Of a stretch of DNA of 12,735 nt, positions 6,151 through 12,735 are shown piece after piece. The position numbers and the translations under genes are program-made. Every line of letters starts with the position of its first letter. Within the stretch, counting starts at the first letter, position 1. Source of the DNA: an uncultured Oscillibacter sp. (GTDB lineage Bacteria > Bacillota_A > Clostridia > Oscillospirales > Oscillospiraceae); NCBI GenBank assembly GCA_902462475.1, contig CABQCB010000030.1:1-12735 (forward strand), given 5' to 3'. The notes beneath the pieces were generated by a model, which worked only from the letters and a program-made list of their open reading frames with translations, had not been told where the DNA came from and did not search any database.

Positions 6151-7152
6151 ATGGGCAAGGTTTATTACGATCAGGACGGGCACATCGAGGCGATCCAGGA
6201 CAAGGTCATCGCCATCATCGGCTACGGCAATCAGGGCCGCTCCCAGGCGCTGAACATGCGGGATTCCGGTGCCAAGCACATCATTGTCGGCAGCATCCAT
6301 GACGAGTCCTGGAACACCGCCAACGCCGACGGCTTCCAGACCTACTCCATCGCCGAGGCGGCCAAGAAGGCGGACATCCTGTTCCTGCTGCTGCCCGATG
6401 AGGTGGCTCCGGAGATCTATGAAAAGGACATCGCCCCCAACCTGCATCCCGGTGCCGCACTGAACTTTGCCTCCGGCTACAATATTACTTACGGCTTCAT
6501 CAAGCCCGCCGCTGATCTGGACGTGATCATGGTAGCGCCCCGCATGATCGGCAAGGGCGTCCGCGAGACCTATGAGAACGGCACCGGCTTCCCCACCTTC
6601 GTGGTCATCAACCAGGATGCCACCGGCCATGCCAAGGAGATCGCCGTGGGCCTGGCCAAGGCTCTGGGCTCCACCAAGGCCGGCGCCATTGAGGTCACCT
6701 TCAACGACGAGACCTATCTGGACCTGATGAGCGAGCAGGCCATCTGGCCCCTGATCATGAACGTGATGGTGACGGCGTTTGACTTCTTCCATGAGAAAGG
6801 TCTGCCCGCCGAGGCCATCCTCACGGAGATGTACATGTCCAAGGAGCCCATGGTCATGATGGAGAAGATGGCGGATATGGGTCTTTTCAAGCAGCTGCCT
6901 CTCCACAGCCGCACCAGCCAGTACGGCCAGCTGTCCCGCTTCAAGATGGTGGACAACTCCTCCATGCGCAAGTTCATCGAGGAGCAGTACAACAACATCG
7001 TCAACGGCACCTTCGCCAAGGAGTGGGAAGAGGTCAAGGCCGACGGCATGAAGAAGTTCGACGAGCTGTGGGCCGAGACGGAGCAGCTGCCCATCTCCCA
7101 GGTGGAAGCGGAGGTCAGAAAGAACCTCTCCGGCGGCAAGCACGCAGAGTAA
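6151..7152 (+). CDS. Ketol-acid reductoisomerase-like protein (divergent IlvC homologue)
   Basis: The 333-residue protein matches class I KARI in length and order: a Rossmann NAD(P) domain (about 1-180, GYGNQG at 24-29, LLLPDE at 79-84) and a C-terminal helical KARI domain (about 182-328). True KARI makes 2,3-dihydroxy acids in valine and isoleucine synthesis. D191 and E195 (LDLMSEQ) match the first two magnesium ligands and E226 probably a third. However, the conserved His of the AHGF motif is S108, the Lys of the APK motif is R131, and the fourth acidic ligand is not in its usual place. In the cofactor loop (GSIHDESW, 47-54) the basic residues that bind NADPH phosphate are missing and D51/E52 are present, which suggests NADH. 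The start has GGAGG eight bases upstream. It stands alone between its own promoter and terminator, without ilvB, ilvN or ilvD nearby. It may act on a different 2-oxo or hydroxy acid, perhaps the lyase product. Confidence 0.88.
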   Translation: MGKVYYDQDGHIEAIQDKVIAIIGYGNQGRSQALNMRDSGAKHIIVGSIHDESWNTANADGFQTYSIAEAAKKADILFLLLPDEVAPEIYEKDIAPNLHPGAALNFASGYNITYGFIKPAADLDVIMVAPRMIGKGVRETYENGTGFPTFVVINQDATGHAKEIAVGLAKALGSTKAGAIEVTFNDETYLDLMSEQAIWPLIMNVMVTAFDFFHEKGLPAEAILTEMYMSKEPMVMMEKMADMGLFKQLPLHSRTSQYGQLSRFKMVDNSSMRKFIEEQYNNIVNGTFAKEWEEVKADGMKKFDELWAETEQLPISQVEAEVRKNLSGGKHAE

Positions 7153-7163
7153 AGAAAAGAGTA

Positions 7164-7200
7164 AAAAAGACACCCGGCAGATTCTGCCGGGTGTCTTTTT
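7164..7200. terminator. Bidirectional terminator between convergent genes
   Basis: A 12-bp GC-rich perfect stem (GACACCCGGCAG / CTGCCGGGTGTC, loop ATT) is flanked by A5 and T5, extending the pairing to 17 bp. It lies between the KARI-like stop and the opposing anti-sigma stop three bases away, and serves both strands. Confidence 0.93.
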
Positions 7201-7202
7201 GT

Positions 7203-8711
7203 CTATTGGATGGTGAAGGCGTAGCAGGGGGGGCCGTCCAGAGAGACCGCTGCATCTCCGGCATCAGAAAAACCATAGTCATCCCGTGCCAGTACCGTGT
7301 CATTGTCCCGGAGGAGCCGGGCGCTCTGGCTGGTGAAGGTCAGGGAGGAGCCCAGAGTAGTGGCAAGCTCAAAGCTGCGGGTGCCCTCGTAGGGGCCGCC
7401 GGTGCCGGGGAAGTCGAAGCTGGCGGCCTTTTGGCCTGCGGCAGTGACGGTGACGGAGCCGCCGGCGGGAATGGTGACTGAGAAAGAGAGGTAAAAGACC
7501 CGGCAGACGGAGGAGGCCTCAGCAATGAGCTCATCCAGCCGTCCCAGGGCGTAGCGCTCTACGGAAGCTTGGGACAACGGACCGTAGTCTGTCAGCAGCT
7601 GGGCTGCGGCGGCGGTGAAATCGGACAGGGAGACGGATTTTGTCCAGGTTTCCTCACCGGGCAGCTGATGGGCAAGGTAGGCGCTGCACAGTTCCTCCAG
7701 CGCCTGACTAAGCGTCGTCTCCCGCCGGACCACCTGGCCGGTGACGCCGGTCAGCTCCGGCGCATCCAGCCCGTAGCCGTCCAGCAGGGAATAGGAGGTG
7801 ATATCTTCGCCCACCACGATCAGCGTGGGGCAGCCGTCCGCCACGGCCCGGCCGCCGTACTGGCGCCAGGTGTTGGTCTCATCCCAGTTGCCGCCGCTGA
7901 AATCATAGCTCAAAAGCGTGGTGGCGCTGGAGTCATAGGCGCAGGAGACCACCAGCTCCTGGTCCGGGGAAGCGGTGGAGAGGTCCGAGAAGTCGTAGAC
8001 CACCACCGGCGTCTGGGAAAGCGTCGGGCCTGCAAGCGCGGCGGAGGCATAGCTGCCGTCCTCCAACAGCGCGGCGTAGTCCTCCCAGGAGGAGGGCTCG
8101 AGCAGGTTGCACGTGCCGGGTTGGCCGTCTCCCGTGCCGGTGAAGCCGCCGGCGTAGGCGCCGGGGTGCAGCTGAACCGTGACAGTCTCCCCGTCCACCG
8201 TCAGCGTGGGCTGCTGGTTAGAGAGGTTTCGGAAGTTCCCGGCAAAGGGATAGAGGGCCGTCACTGTAATGGCCTGGGCGGTGGGGTTGGTGAGGGTATA
8301 GGCGTCCTCATAGCGGGCCTGGCCTGCGTCGGAGGATACGTCCCAGGTCACCTCCCGCGCGGCGGTGACGGACGTGTCCTGCTCCAAAACCGTCAACGGC
8401 AGCACCGGCCCGGCATAGGAGAGGTAGGAAACACTGTCGCTGCCGTTGTCGGCGACATCTTCGCTGACCTCCGCCCCCTCTGCCGTCGATTCTGCGGGGG
8501 ACTCCTCCGGCGCGGCGCTGCCGAAACCGTGGAAGCCGCCGGTGACCAGGTAGAAAAAGCCGAATGCGCAGAATAGGGTGCAGCAGGCGGCGGCCGCCAG
8601 ACCATACAGGGCCGGGCGGCGCTTCCGGGCCGGAGGCCGGTAGGCCCAGGCCTCCTCCACCAGATCCTCGTCCACCATGCTCAGTGCTTTGAAAAGACGC
8701 AGGGCTTTCAT
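7203..8711 (-). CDS. Probable membrane-bound anti-sigma factor with large extracytoplasmic domain
   Basis: The 502-residue protein has a short cytoplasmic N-terminus (1-34) containing LSMVDEDLVEEAW, which resembles the 'IDDxxIEEA' segment at the start of many clostridial anti-sigma factors. One transmembrane helix follows (about 35-57), preceded by the basic stretch RKRR. Next comes a Ser/Ala/Glu-rich linker (about 63-95) and a roughly 400-residue domain, rich in Thr, Ser, Val and short strands, outside the cell. I recognise no domain in the outer part. Its ATG overlaps the sigma factor stop by four bases (ATGA), so the two are translationally coupled, as is usual for an ECF sigma factor and its inhibitor. 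It ends at the shared terminator. The regulatory role is inferred from position and topology. A longer in-frame reading that runs back through the sigma gene is rejected as a shadow. Confidence 0.8.
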   Translation of the reverse strand: MKALRLFKALSMVDEDLVEEAWAYRPPARKRRPALYGLAAAACCTLFCAFGFFYLVTGGFHGFGSAAPEESPAESTAEGAEVSEDVADNGSDSVSYLSYAGPVLPLTVLEQDTSVTAAREVTWDVSSDAGQARYEDAYTLTNPTAQAITVTALYPFAGNFRNLSNQQPTLTVDGETVTVQLHPGAYAGGFTGTGDGQPGTCNLLEPSSWEDYAALLEDGSYASAALAGPTLSQTPVVVYDFSDLSTASPDQELVVSCAYDSSATTLLSYDFSGGNWDETNTWRQYGGRAVADGCPTLIVVGEDITSYSLLDGYGLDAPELTGVTGQVVRRETTLSQALEELCSAYLAHQLPGEETWTKSVSLSDFTAAAAQLLTDYGPLSQASVERYALGRLDELIAEASSVCRVFYLSFSVTIPAGGSVTVTAAGQKAASFDFPGTGGPYEGTRSFELATTLGSSLTFTSQSARLLRDNDTVLARDDYGFSDAGDAAVSLDGPPCYAFTIQ

Positions 8712-9268
8712 AGATCGATCCCCTCCTTTTGCAGGTAGGCGCGCAGCTTGCTGCGGGTGCGGAACAGGGAGGACTTCACCTTGCCGGCGGAGCAGTTCAT
8801 GCCGGCGGCGATGACCTCCAGACGGTCGCCATACCAGTAGCGCCGCAGGAAGATCACCCGGTTTTCCCGGCTGAGGGTACGCAAAAAGGCACTCAGAGCC
8901 TCCGCCAGGGCCTGGTCCTCCAGATGCTGCTCGGTGCGGCCGGGGGCGGGGACGCACTCGGAGAGCTCTCCCAGCAGCACATCCATGGTGCTGCCGCCCC
9001 GCTTTTGGGCCCGGGACTGGTTCCACCGGTCCAGGGACAGGTTGCGGGTGATGCGCCCCAGCCAGGCCCGGAAGGCGGAGGGCCGGGAGGGCGGGATGGC
9101 GTTCCAGGCCCGCAGGTAGGTGTCGTTGACGCACTCGTCCGCGTCGTCGTGGCTTTCCAGGATGTTGCGGGCGATGCGCCACAAAAAGGCGCCGTATTTG
9201 GCGGATGTCTCCGAGATGGCCTGCTCGGACCGGGCCCAGTACAGCTCGATGATCTGCGGATCTTCCAT
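8708..9268 (-). CDS. ECF-type RNA polymerase sigma factor
   Basis: The 186-residue protein has a sigma-70 region 2 (about 20-90, including the DADECVNDTYLRAWNAI helix that contacts core polymerase and the -10 element). A variable linker follows, then a region 4 helix-turn-helix (about 120-178, ending in SAGKVKSSLFRTRSKLRAYL). Regions 1 and 3 are absent, which defines the ECF group. The ATG at 9268 has GAGGGGG six bases upstream. The downstream overlapping gene is the likely membrane anti-sigma factor, so it probably responds to an envelope signal. A candidate ECF-type promoter 37 bases upstream of the ATG suggests autoregulation. Confidence 0.92.
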   Translation of the reverse strand: MEDPQIIELYWARSEQAISETSAKYGAFLWRIARNILESHDDADECVNDTYLRAWNAIPPSRPSAFRAWLGRITRNLSLDRWNQSRAQKRGGSTMDVLLGELSECVPAPGRTEQHLEDQALAEALSAFLRTLSRENRVIFLRRYWYGDRLEVIAAGMNCSAGKVKSSLFRTRSKLRAYLQKEGIDL

Positions 9269-9304
9269 GGTATGCCCCCTCTCGTATTGCCGTTCACCTA
9301 TCCA

Positions 9305-9330
9305 GACGGGAAAACGGCACGGCGGTTTCG
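9305..9330 (-). promoter_or_regulatory. Candidate autoregulatory ECF promoter
   Basis: On the minus strand CGAAAC (9325-9330), a 16-base spacer and CGTC (9305-9308) match the 'GAAAC...CGTC' form of promoters read by Firmicutes ECF sigma factors. Transcription would start near 9297, about 29 bases before the sigma gene. It sits just behind the terminator of the ABC operon, where a fresh promoter is needed. Confidence 0.55.
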
Positions 9331-9334
9331 GGAT

Positions 9335-9369
9335 AAAAAAAGATTTCCGGGGAAGTTTCCCCGGAAATC
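9335..9369 (-). terminator. Terminator of the ABC transporter operon
   Basis: A perfect 13-bp inverted repeat (GATTTCCGGGGAA / TTCCCCGGAAATC) with a two-base apex is followed on the minus strand by T7. It lies 14 bases after the stop of the permease-binding protein gene and insulates the sigma operon. Confidence 0.92.
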
Positions 9370-9383
9370 ATGGTATCAGTTTT

Positions 9384-10886
9384 TTATGCGCTCAGCAACC
9401 CGCGGCTTACCAAAAACTCCTGGGCCACGTCGTCCACGCTGCGGCCCTGAACGTCCACCTGGTAGGTCATCTCCGCCATGTCCTCGGTGGAGATGGCGCC
9501 GGTGAGCTGTTCCAGGATGCCCTCCAGCTCCGGATATTGCTCCAGAATGTCCCCGCGCACCACGAACATGCCGTTATAGTCGGGGAAGAAGCTCTTGTCG
9601 TCCTCCAGGACCTTCAGCCCCACCTTGCGGTTGAGGCCGTCGGTGGTGTAGACCACGGCCACGTCGAAGGTGCCGTTTTCAATGGAGGCGTACTTGAGTC
9701 CCATGTCCACGGGGATGTAGTCCTTGAAGTTGAGCCCGTAGAACTCCACGAAGGGGTTGTACTTCATGCTGCCCTCCAGGGTGAAGAACTCCTGCTCGGC
9801 GCCGAATACCAGCTGATCGGCGATGGGGATCAGGTCACTGATGGTGGTAAGACCGTATTCCTCCGCCAGCTCCTCCGGCACGCCGATGGCGTAGGTATTC
9901 TCGAAGCCCAGCTTGCCCAGCACGTGGAGGTCGTAGTCCTCCAGAGCCTTTTCCTTCACATAGTCGTAAATGGTCATGCCCTCCGGCACGTCCGGAGTAT
10001 CCTCGTGGAAGAAGGTAGTCAGCAGCGTGCCGTCGTAGGAGATCATCAGGTCGCAGGTGTGGCCGTCGCCCTTGAGGGCGTTCCAGTTGTTCACCTGGGA
10101 CATCTGGTCGCTGATGTTGACGGTCAGGTCCGTCTGATCCTCCACCAGCATCTTTACCATGTGGTGCATGAGCTGGGTCTCGGAGTAATCGCCGTCGTAG
10201 AGGTTGATGTCGCCGGTGCTGCCGCGGCCGTAGGGCAGCAGCAGGCAGAAGGCCACCAGAATGGCCGCCACGGGGATCCACATTTTCTTGGAGCCGCCCT
10301 TGTCCTTGCGCATCTGGCTTTCAAACCAGCCCATGATCAGATCCAGCACCACGGCGATGACCATGAGCACGGCGGTGGTGCCCAGGATCAGCTTCATGTC
10401 CATGATGCGGATGCCCTGGGTGATGATGCCGCCCAGGCCGCCGCCGCCCACGAACGCGGCGAACACCGCGGTACCGATGGCGTTGACCACGGCGATGCGG
10501 ATGCCGGTGAACACGGTGGGGAAGGCCAGGGGGAACTCCACCATCAATACCCGGTAGGGCTTGCTCATGCCCATGCCCCGGGCCGCCTCCTTCACACCCG
10601 GGTCCACCTCCTGGAGGCCCAGGCAGGTGTTGCGCACGATGGGAAGCAGGGAGTAGAGGGTGATGCCCACCACCACGGTGAGCTTGCCCGGGTCCAGCAC
10701 CACCATGATGATGCCCAGCAGTGCAAGGGACGGGATGGTCTGCAGCAGGTCCACCACCCGCAAGATCACCGGGCGGGCGCGCTTGGATACGTACGCCCAG
10801 ATGCCCAGGGGCAGTCCCACGGCGATGGAGAGGATGGCGGCGGCCAGCACGATAAAGAGGTGTTCAAAAATAGCGTCCCAACTCAT
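9384..10886 (-). CDS. Osmoprotectant-type ABC transporter permease fused to substrate-binding protein
   Basis: The 500-residue protein is a natural fusion. Residues 1-205 form a permease with five or six helices and the EAA loop (EAARGMGMSKPYRVLMVEFP) that meets the ATPase. After one more helix (about 208-221), residues 222-500 form an OpuC/ProX-type binding domain outside the cell, ending in the family-typical YQVDVQGRSVDDVAQEFL. This layout is known in glycine betaine, carnitine and choline systems and in the ergothioneine transporter EgtU. The first ligand segment reads LYDGDYSETQ instead of the common GSKNFTEQ, and SYDGT replaces EYTGT, so the ligand may be unusual. The ATG overlaps the upstream permease stop by four bases and has GGAGG seven to eight bases upstream. 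Confidence 0.9.
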   Translation of the reverse strand: MSWDAIFEHLFIVLAAAILSIAVGLPLGIWAYVSKRARPVILRVVDLLQTIPSLALLGIIMVVLDPGKLTVVVGITLYSLLPIVRNTCLGLQEVDPGVKEAARGMGMSKPYRVLMVEFPLAFPTVFTGIRIAVVNAIGTAVFAAFVGGGGLGGIITQGIRIMDMKLILGTTAVLMVIAVVLDLIMGWFESQMRKDKGGSKKMWIPVAAILVAFCLLLPYGRGSTGDINLYDGDYSETQLMHHMVKMLVEDQTDLTVNISDQMSQVNNWNALKGDGHTCDLMISYDGTLLTTFFHEDTPDVPEGMTIYDYVKEKALEDYDLHVLGKLGFENTYAIGVPEELAEEYGLTTISDLIPIADQLVFGAEQEFFTLEGSMKYNPFVEFYGLNFKDYIPVDMGLKYASIENGTFDVAVVYTTDGLNRKVGLKVLEDDKSFFPDYNGMFVVRGDILEQYPELEGILEQLTGAISTEDMAEMTYQVDVQGRSVDDVAQEFLVSRGLLSA

Positions 10887-11545
10887 TTTCCCGCCTCCTT
10901 CCGAAGACCGCGGGGCGTGACCTTCTTTTGCAGCAGGTCGATGACCGCCCCGAACACGATGGCCAGAATGGCCGCCGGAATGGCGCCCAGCAGGATGAGG
11001 GTGTTGTTATTGGAGGTGGTGCCCTGGTAGACGAACTCGCCCAGGCCGCCCTTGCCGATCATGGCGGCCAGCACTGTCCAGGACACGGTATAGATGGCGG
11101 ACATGCGCAGCCCTGCGATGATGGTGGGCATGGCCAGCGGCAGCTCCACCTTCACCAATGTCTGGAGCCGGGACATGCCGCAGCCCTTGGCGGCCTCCAC
11201 ATACTTGCCCTCCACGGCTAGGATGCCCGTGTAGGTGTTTTTCAGCACGGGGAACATGGCGTAGACGCTCAATGCCACGATGACCGTGGCGTAGGTGTTG
11301 CCCCAGCAGATGTACAAAACGCCGATGAAGACCAGGCCGGGGATGGTCTGGAAAATGGACAGCACCGGCAAGATCACCCCGGACCAGCGGGGGACCCGGG
11401 ACAAAAGGACGCCCAGCAGCAATCCCAGCGTGAAGCCGATGGCCACGGCGACCAGCACATAGAGCGTGTGGTCCACGATGGCCTGGCCCAGCTTGCTGCC
11501 GTAGTCAGCGAACAGGGTCTTTATGGTCTCGAAAAAGCCCGTCAT
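10883..11545 (-). CDS. Osmoprotectant-type ABC transporter permease
   Basis: The 220-residue protein is a BPD-type inner membrane permease with five to six helices, close to the usual OpuCB/OpuCD length. The ATPase contact loop EAAKGCGMSRLQTLVKVELP is clear. The conserved FQTIPGLVFIG segment and the LGEFVYQG stretch mark the ProW/OpuC group. It should pair with the permease part of the downstream fusion to form a two-subunit channel. Its start and stop each overlap a neighbour by four bases (ATGA), giving tight translational coupling through the operon. Confidence 0.92.
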   Translation of the reverse strand: MTGFFETIKTLFADYGSKLGQAIVDHTLYVLVAVAIGFTLGLLLGVLLSRVPRWSGVILPVLSIFQTIPGLVFIGVLYICWGNTYATVIVALSVYAMFPVLKNTYTGILAVEGKYVEAAKGCGMSRLQTLVKVELPLAMPTIIAGLRMSAIYTVSWTVLAAMIGKGGLGEFVYQGTTSNNNTLILLGAIPAAILAIVFGAVIDLLQKKVTPRGLRKEAGK

Positions 11546-12660
11546 TTGGCATCCCCCCAGAGGTTCTCCGCCACGGATCGCGCCACGCTGGTCTTGGTCA
11601 CGATGCCGGCAATGGTGTCGTCCTCATTGAGGACCACCACATAGTTGGCGCCGGAGTCCAGAAGATAGTCAAAGCTCTCTTTCGCCTCGTCGCCCACCCG
11701 GACGGTGCGGGCGGTTTGGCGGATCAGGGGCTCGATGCTGGTGAGCTCCCGGCCCCAGTGGCGGATGTCGCCGATGGAGACGGTGCCCACATAGCGGCCC
11801 GCCTCGTCGGTGACCAGCAGCGTGTCCACGCTGCCGCGGGCCATACGCTCGGCGCACTCCAGCACGCCACGGTCCCTGCCCACGCTGAAGACGTTGGTGC
11901 GCATGAAGCTCTCCACCTTGGAGGGAGCGGGAGCCTCGGGAGAGTGCTTGCCCAGGAAGTTGCGCACCAGGTCGTTGGCCGGGTGCTCCAGCATCTCCTC
12001 CGGGGAGGCCATCTGCACCACGCGGCCGCTTTCCATGAAGATGATCACGTCCGCCAGCTTCAGTGCCTCGCCCATGTCGTGACTGACAAAGACGATGGTC
12101 TTGCCCAGCTTCTGCTGGATCTTCTTCACCTCGTCCTGCAGCACCTCGCGGGTCATGGGGTCCAGGGCGGAGAAGGGTTCGTCCATCAGCACGATGGGGG
12201 GAGAGGCCGCCAGGGCGCGCAGCACGCCGATGCGCTGCTGCTGGCCGCCGGAGAGCTCGGAGGGGTATTTGCCCGCGTACTGCTCCATGTTGACCATCTT
12301 GAGCATCTCTCGGACGATGCCTTCCTGCTTTTGCTTGTCGTACTTCAAAAGCCGGGGCACCACGCAGATGTTCTGGGCCACCGTCATGTTGGGGAACAGG
12401 CCGATCTGCTGGATCACATAGCCGATGTGACGGCGAAGCTCGACCTTGTCGGAGGAGCGGATGTCTTTCCCGTCGATGGAGATGGTGCCCTCGTCGATGT
12501 CGATGAGGCGGTTGATGGTTTTGAGGGTGGTGGTCTTTCCGCAGCCGGAGGGACCGATGAGGACCACGAACTGCCCGTCGGGGATGGTGAAGTTCAGGTC
12601 CTTTAAAATGGGCGTCTTTCCGTAACTTTTGGAGACGTGCTCAAACTGGATCATAGACAT
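11542..12660 (-). CDS. Osmoprotectant-type ABC transporter ATPase with C-terminal CBS pair
   Basis: The 372-residue protein energises the two permeases encoded next to it. Visible motifs are Walker A GPSGCGKTT (36-44), the Q-loop (VIQQIGLFPNM), the signature LSGGQQQRIG, Walker B with its glutamate (IVLMDEPFSALDP) and the H-loop (VSHDM). Two CBS domains follow (about 250-370); in OpuA, CBS domains sense ionic strength and can bind c-di-AMP. Composition and length fit OpuCA/ProV. The ATG at 12660 directly abuts the stop of an upstream gene, and its ribosome site AAGGAG lies within that gene's last codons. A second ATG two codons later is also possible. Ligand identity (betaine, carnitine, choline, ergothioneine) cannot be told from the ATPase. 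Confidence 0.94.
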   Translation of the reverse strand: MSMIQFEHVSKSYGKTPILKDLNFTIPDGQFVVLIGPSGCGKTTTLKTINRLIDIDEGTISIDGKDIRSSDKVELRRHIGYVIQQIGLFPNMTVAQNICVVPRLLKYDKQKQEGIVREMLKMVNMEQYAGKYPSELSGGQQQRIGVLRALAASPPIVLMDEPFSALDPMTREVLQDEVKKIQQKLGKTIVFVSHDMGEALKLADVIIFMESGRVVQMASPEEMLEHPANDLVRNFLGKHSPEAPAPSKVESFMRTNVFSVGRDRGVLECAERMARGSVDTLLVTDEAGRYVGTVSIGDIRHWGRELTSIEPLIRQTARTVRVGDEAKESFDYLLDSGANYVVVLNEDDTIAGIVTKTSVARSVAENLWGDAK

Positions 12661-12735
12661 TCACTCCTTTGCACTGACCAGGTGGTGCGCGGCCTCCGCG
12701 GCGGCGGGACTGCCCACCAAAACGATGATATCCCC
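12661..12735 (-). CDS. C-terminal end of upstream operon gene, RCK_C (TrkA-C)-like, partial
   Basis: The minus strand is open from the window edge to a TGA at 12661-12663, encoding 24 residues: GDIIVLVGSPAAAEAAHHLV and then SAKE. 'GDxxVLVGxxxxxxxxxxLV' is the usual last strand and helix of an RCK_C (TrkA-C) domain. Its stop touches the ATPase start with no spacing, so it belongs to the operon. In several Firmicutes a GntR-type protein with an RCK_C domain (BusR) sits before betaine uptake genes and represses them in response to c-di-AMP. The present gene may be such a regulator, but only its tail is seen. A potassium-uptake TrkA protein is the main alternative. Confidence 0.6.
   Translation of the reverse strand, partial: GDIIVLVGSPAAAEAAHHLVSAKE

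Noticed and set aside
6121..7173. Long minus-strand open frame opposite the KARI-like gene
   Set aside because: The plus-strand frame has a promoter, ribosome site, terminator and family motifs. The antisense product is rich in Leu, His, Gly and Val without motifs.
8712..9182. In-frame upstream extension of the anti-sigma gene
   Set aside because: It lies in another frame of the sigma factor gene and reads as a Pro/Arg/Gly-rich shadow. The ATG at 8711 overlapping the sigma stop is the natural start.
9120..11030. 636-residue plus-strand open frame across the ABC permease genes
   Set aside because: It lies antisense to three well-supported genes and crosses a strong terminator. Its composition is biased to His, Gly and Asp.

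Overview
The window looks like chromosomal DNA of a GC-rich, anaerobic gut-type Bacillota, most like the Oscillospiraceae (Oscillibacter/Flavonifractor-like). This is inferred from strong AGGAGG-type ribosome sites, GC-rich third codon positions, A/T-rich promoters close to the sigma-A consensus, and gene families common in that group. It is not proven. No RNA genes, mobile elements or CRISPR arrays were seen. Coding density is high and no gap between genes exceeds about 300 bases.

Left part (1-830, + strand): two small membrane proteins, a Tic20/DUF4870-like protein and a DUF2752 protein. A terminator follows each; the second is shared with the convergent gene on the other side.

Centre (836-7200): a gene group around a PLP-dependent gamma-lyase. 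On the minus strand a probable four-gene operon runs from a near-perfect sigma-A promoter (5049-5077): methionine gamma-lyase-family enzyme, NhaC-family antiporter, YczE-family membrane protein, UPF0173 metallo-hydrolase. Divergent from it is a FadR-type GntR regulator, followed on the + strand by a separately promoted ketol-acid reductoisomerase (KARI)-like gene. The motif ATAwGACwTCTGA occurs twice around the lyase promoter, in opposite orientations, and once at the start of the KARI-like transcript. The regulator therefore probably controls both sides. The KARI-like protein keeps some metal ligands but has changed catalytic and cofactor-loop residues, and the lyase lacks the residues typical of true methionine gamma-lyases. 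The module is probably a poorly characterised sulfur or amino/2-oxo acid pathway rather than ordinary isoleucine synthesis.

Right part (7203-12735, minus strand): an ECF sigma factor overlaps by four bases a large single-pass membrane protein that is probably its anti-sigma factor. A candidate ECF-type promoter lies upstream. Next to this is a quaternary-amine (OpuC/ProU-type) ABC operon: ATPase with CBS domains, permease, and permease fused to the binding protein, with ATGA overlaps and a strong terminator. The last 75 bases encode the end of one more gene of this operon. Its C-terminus resembles an RCK_C (TrkA-C) domain, which suggests a BusR-like regulator of osmolyte uptake.
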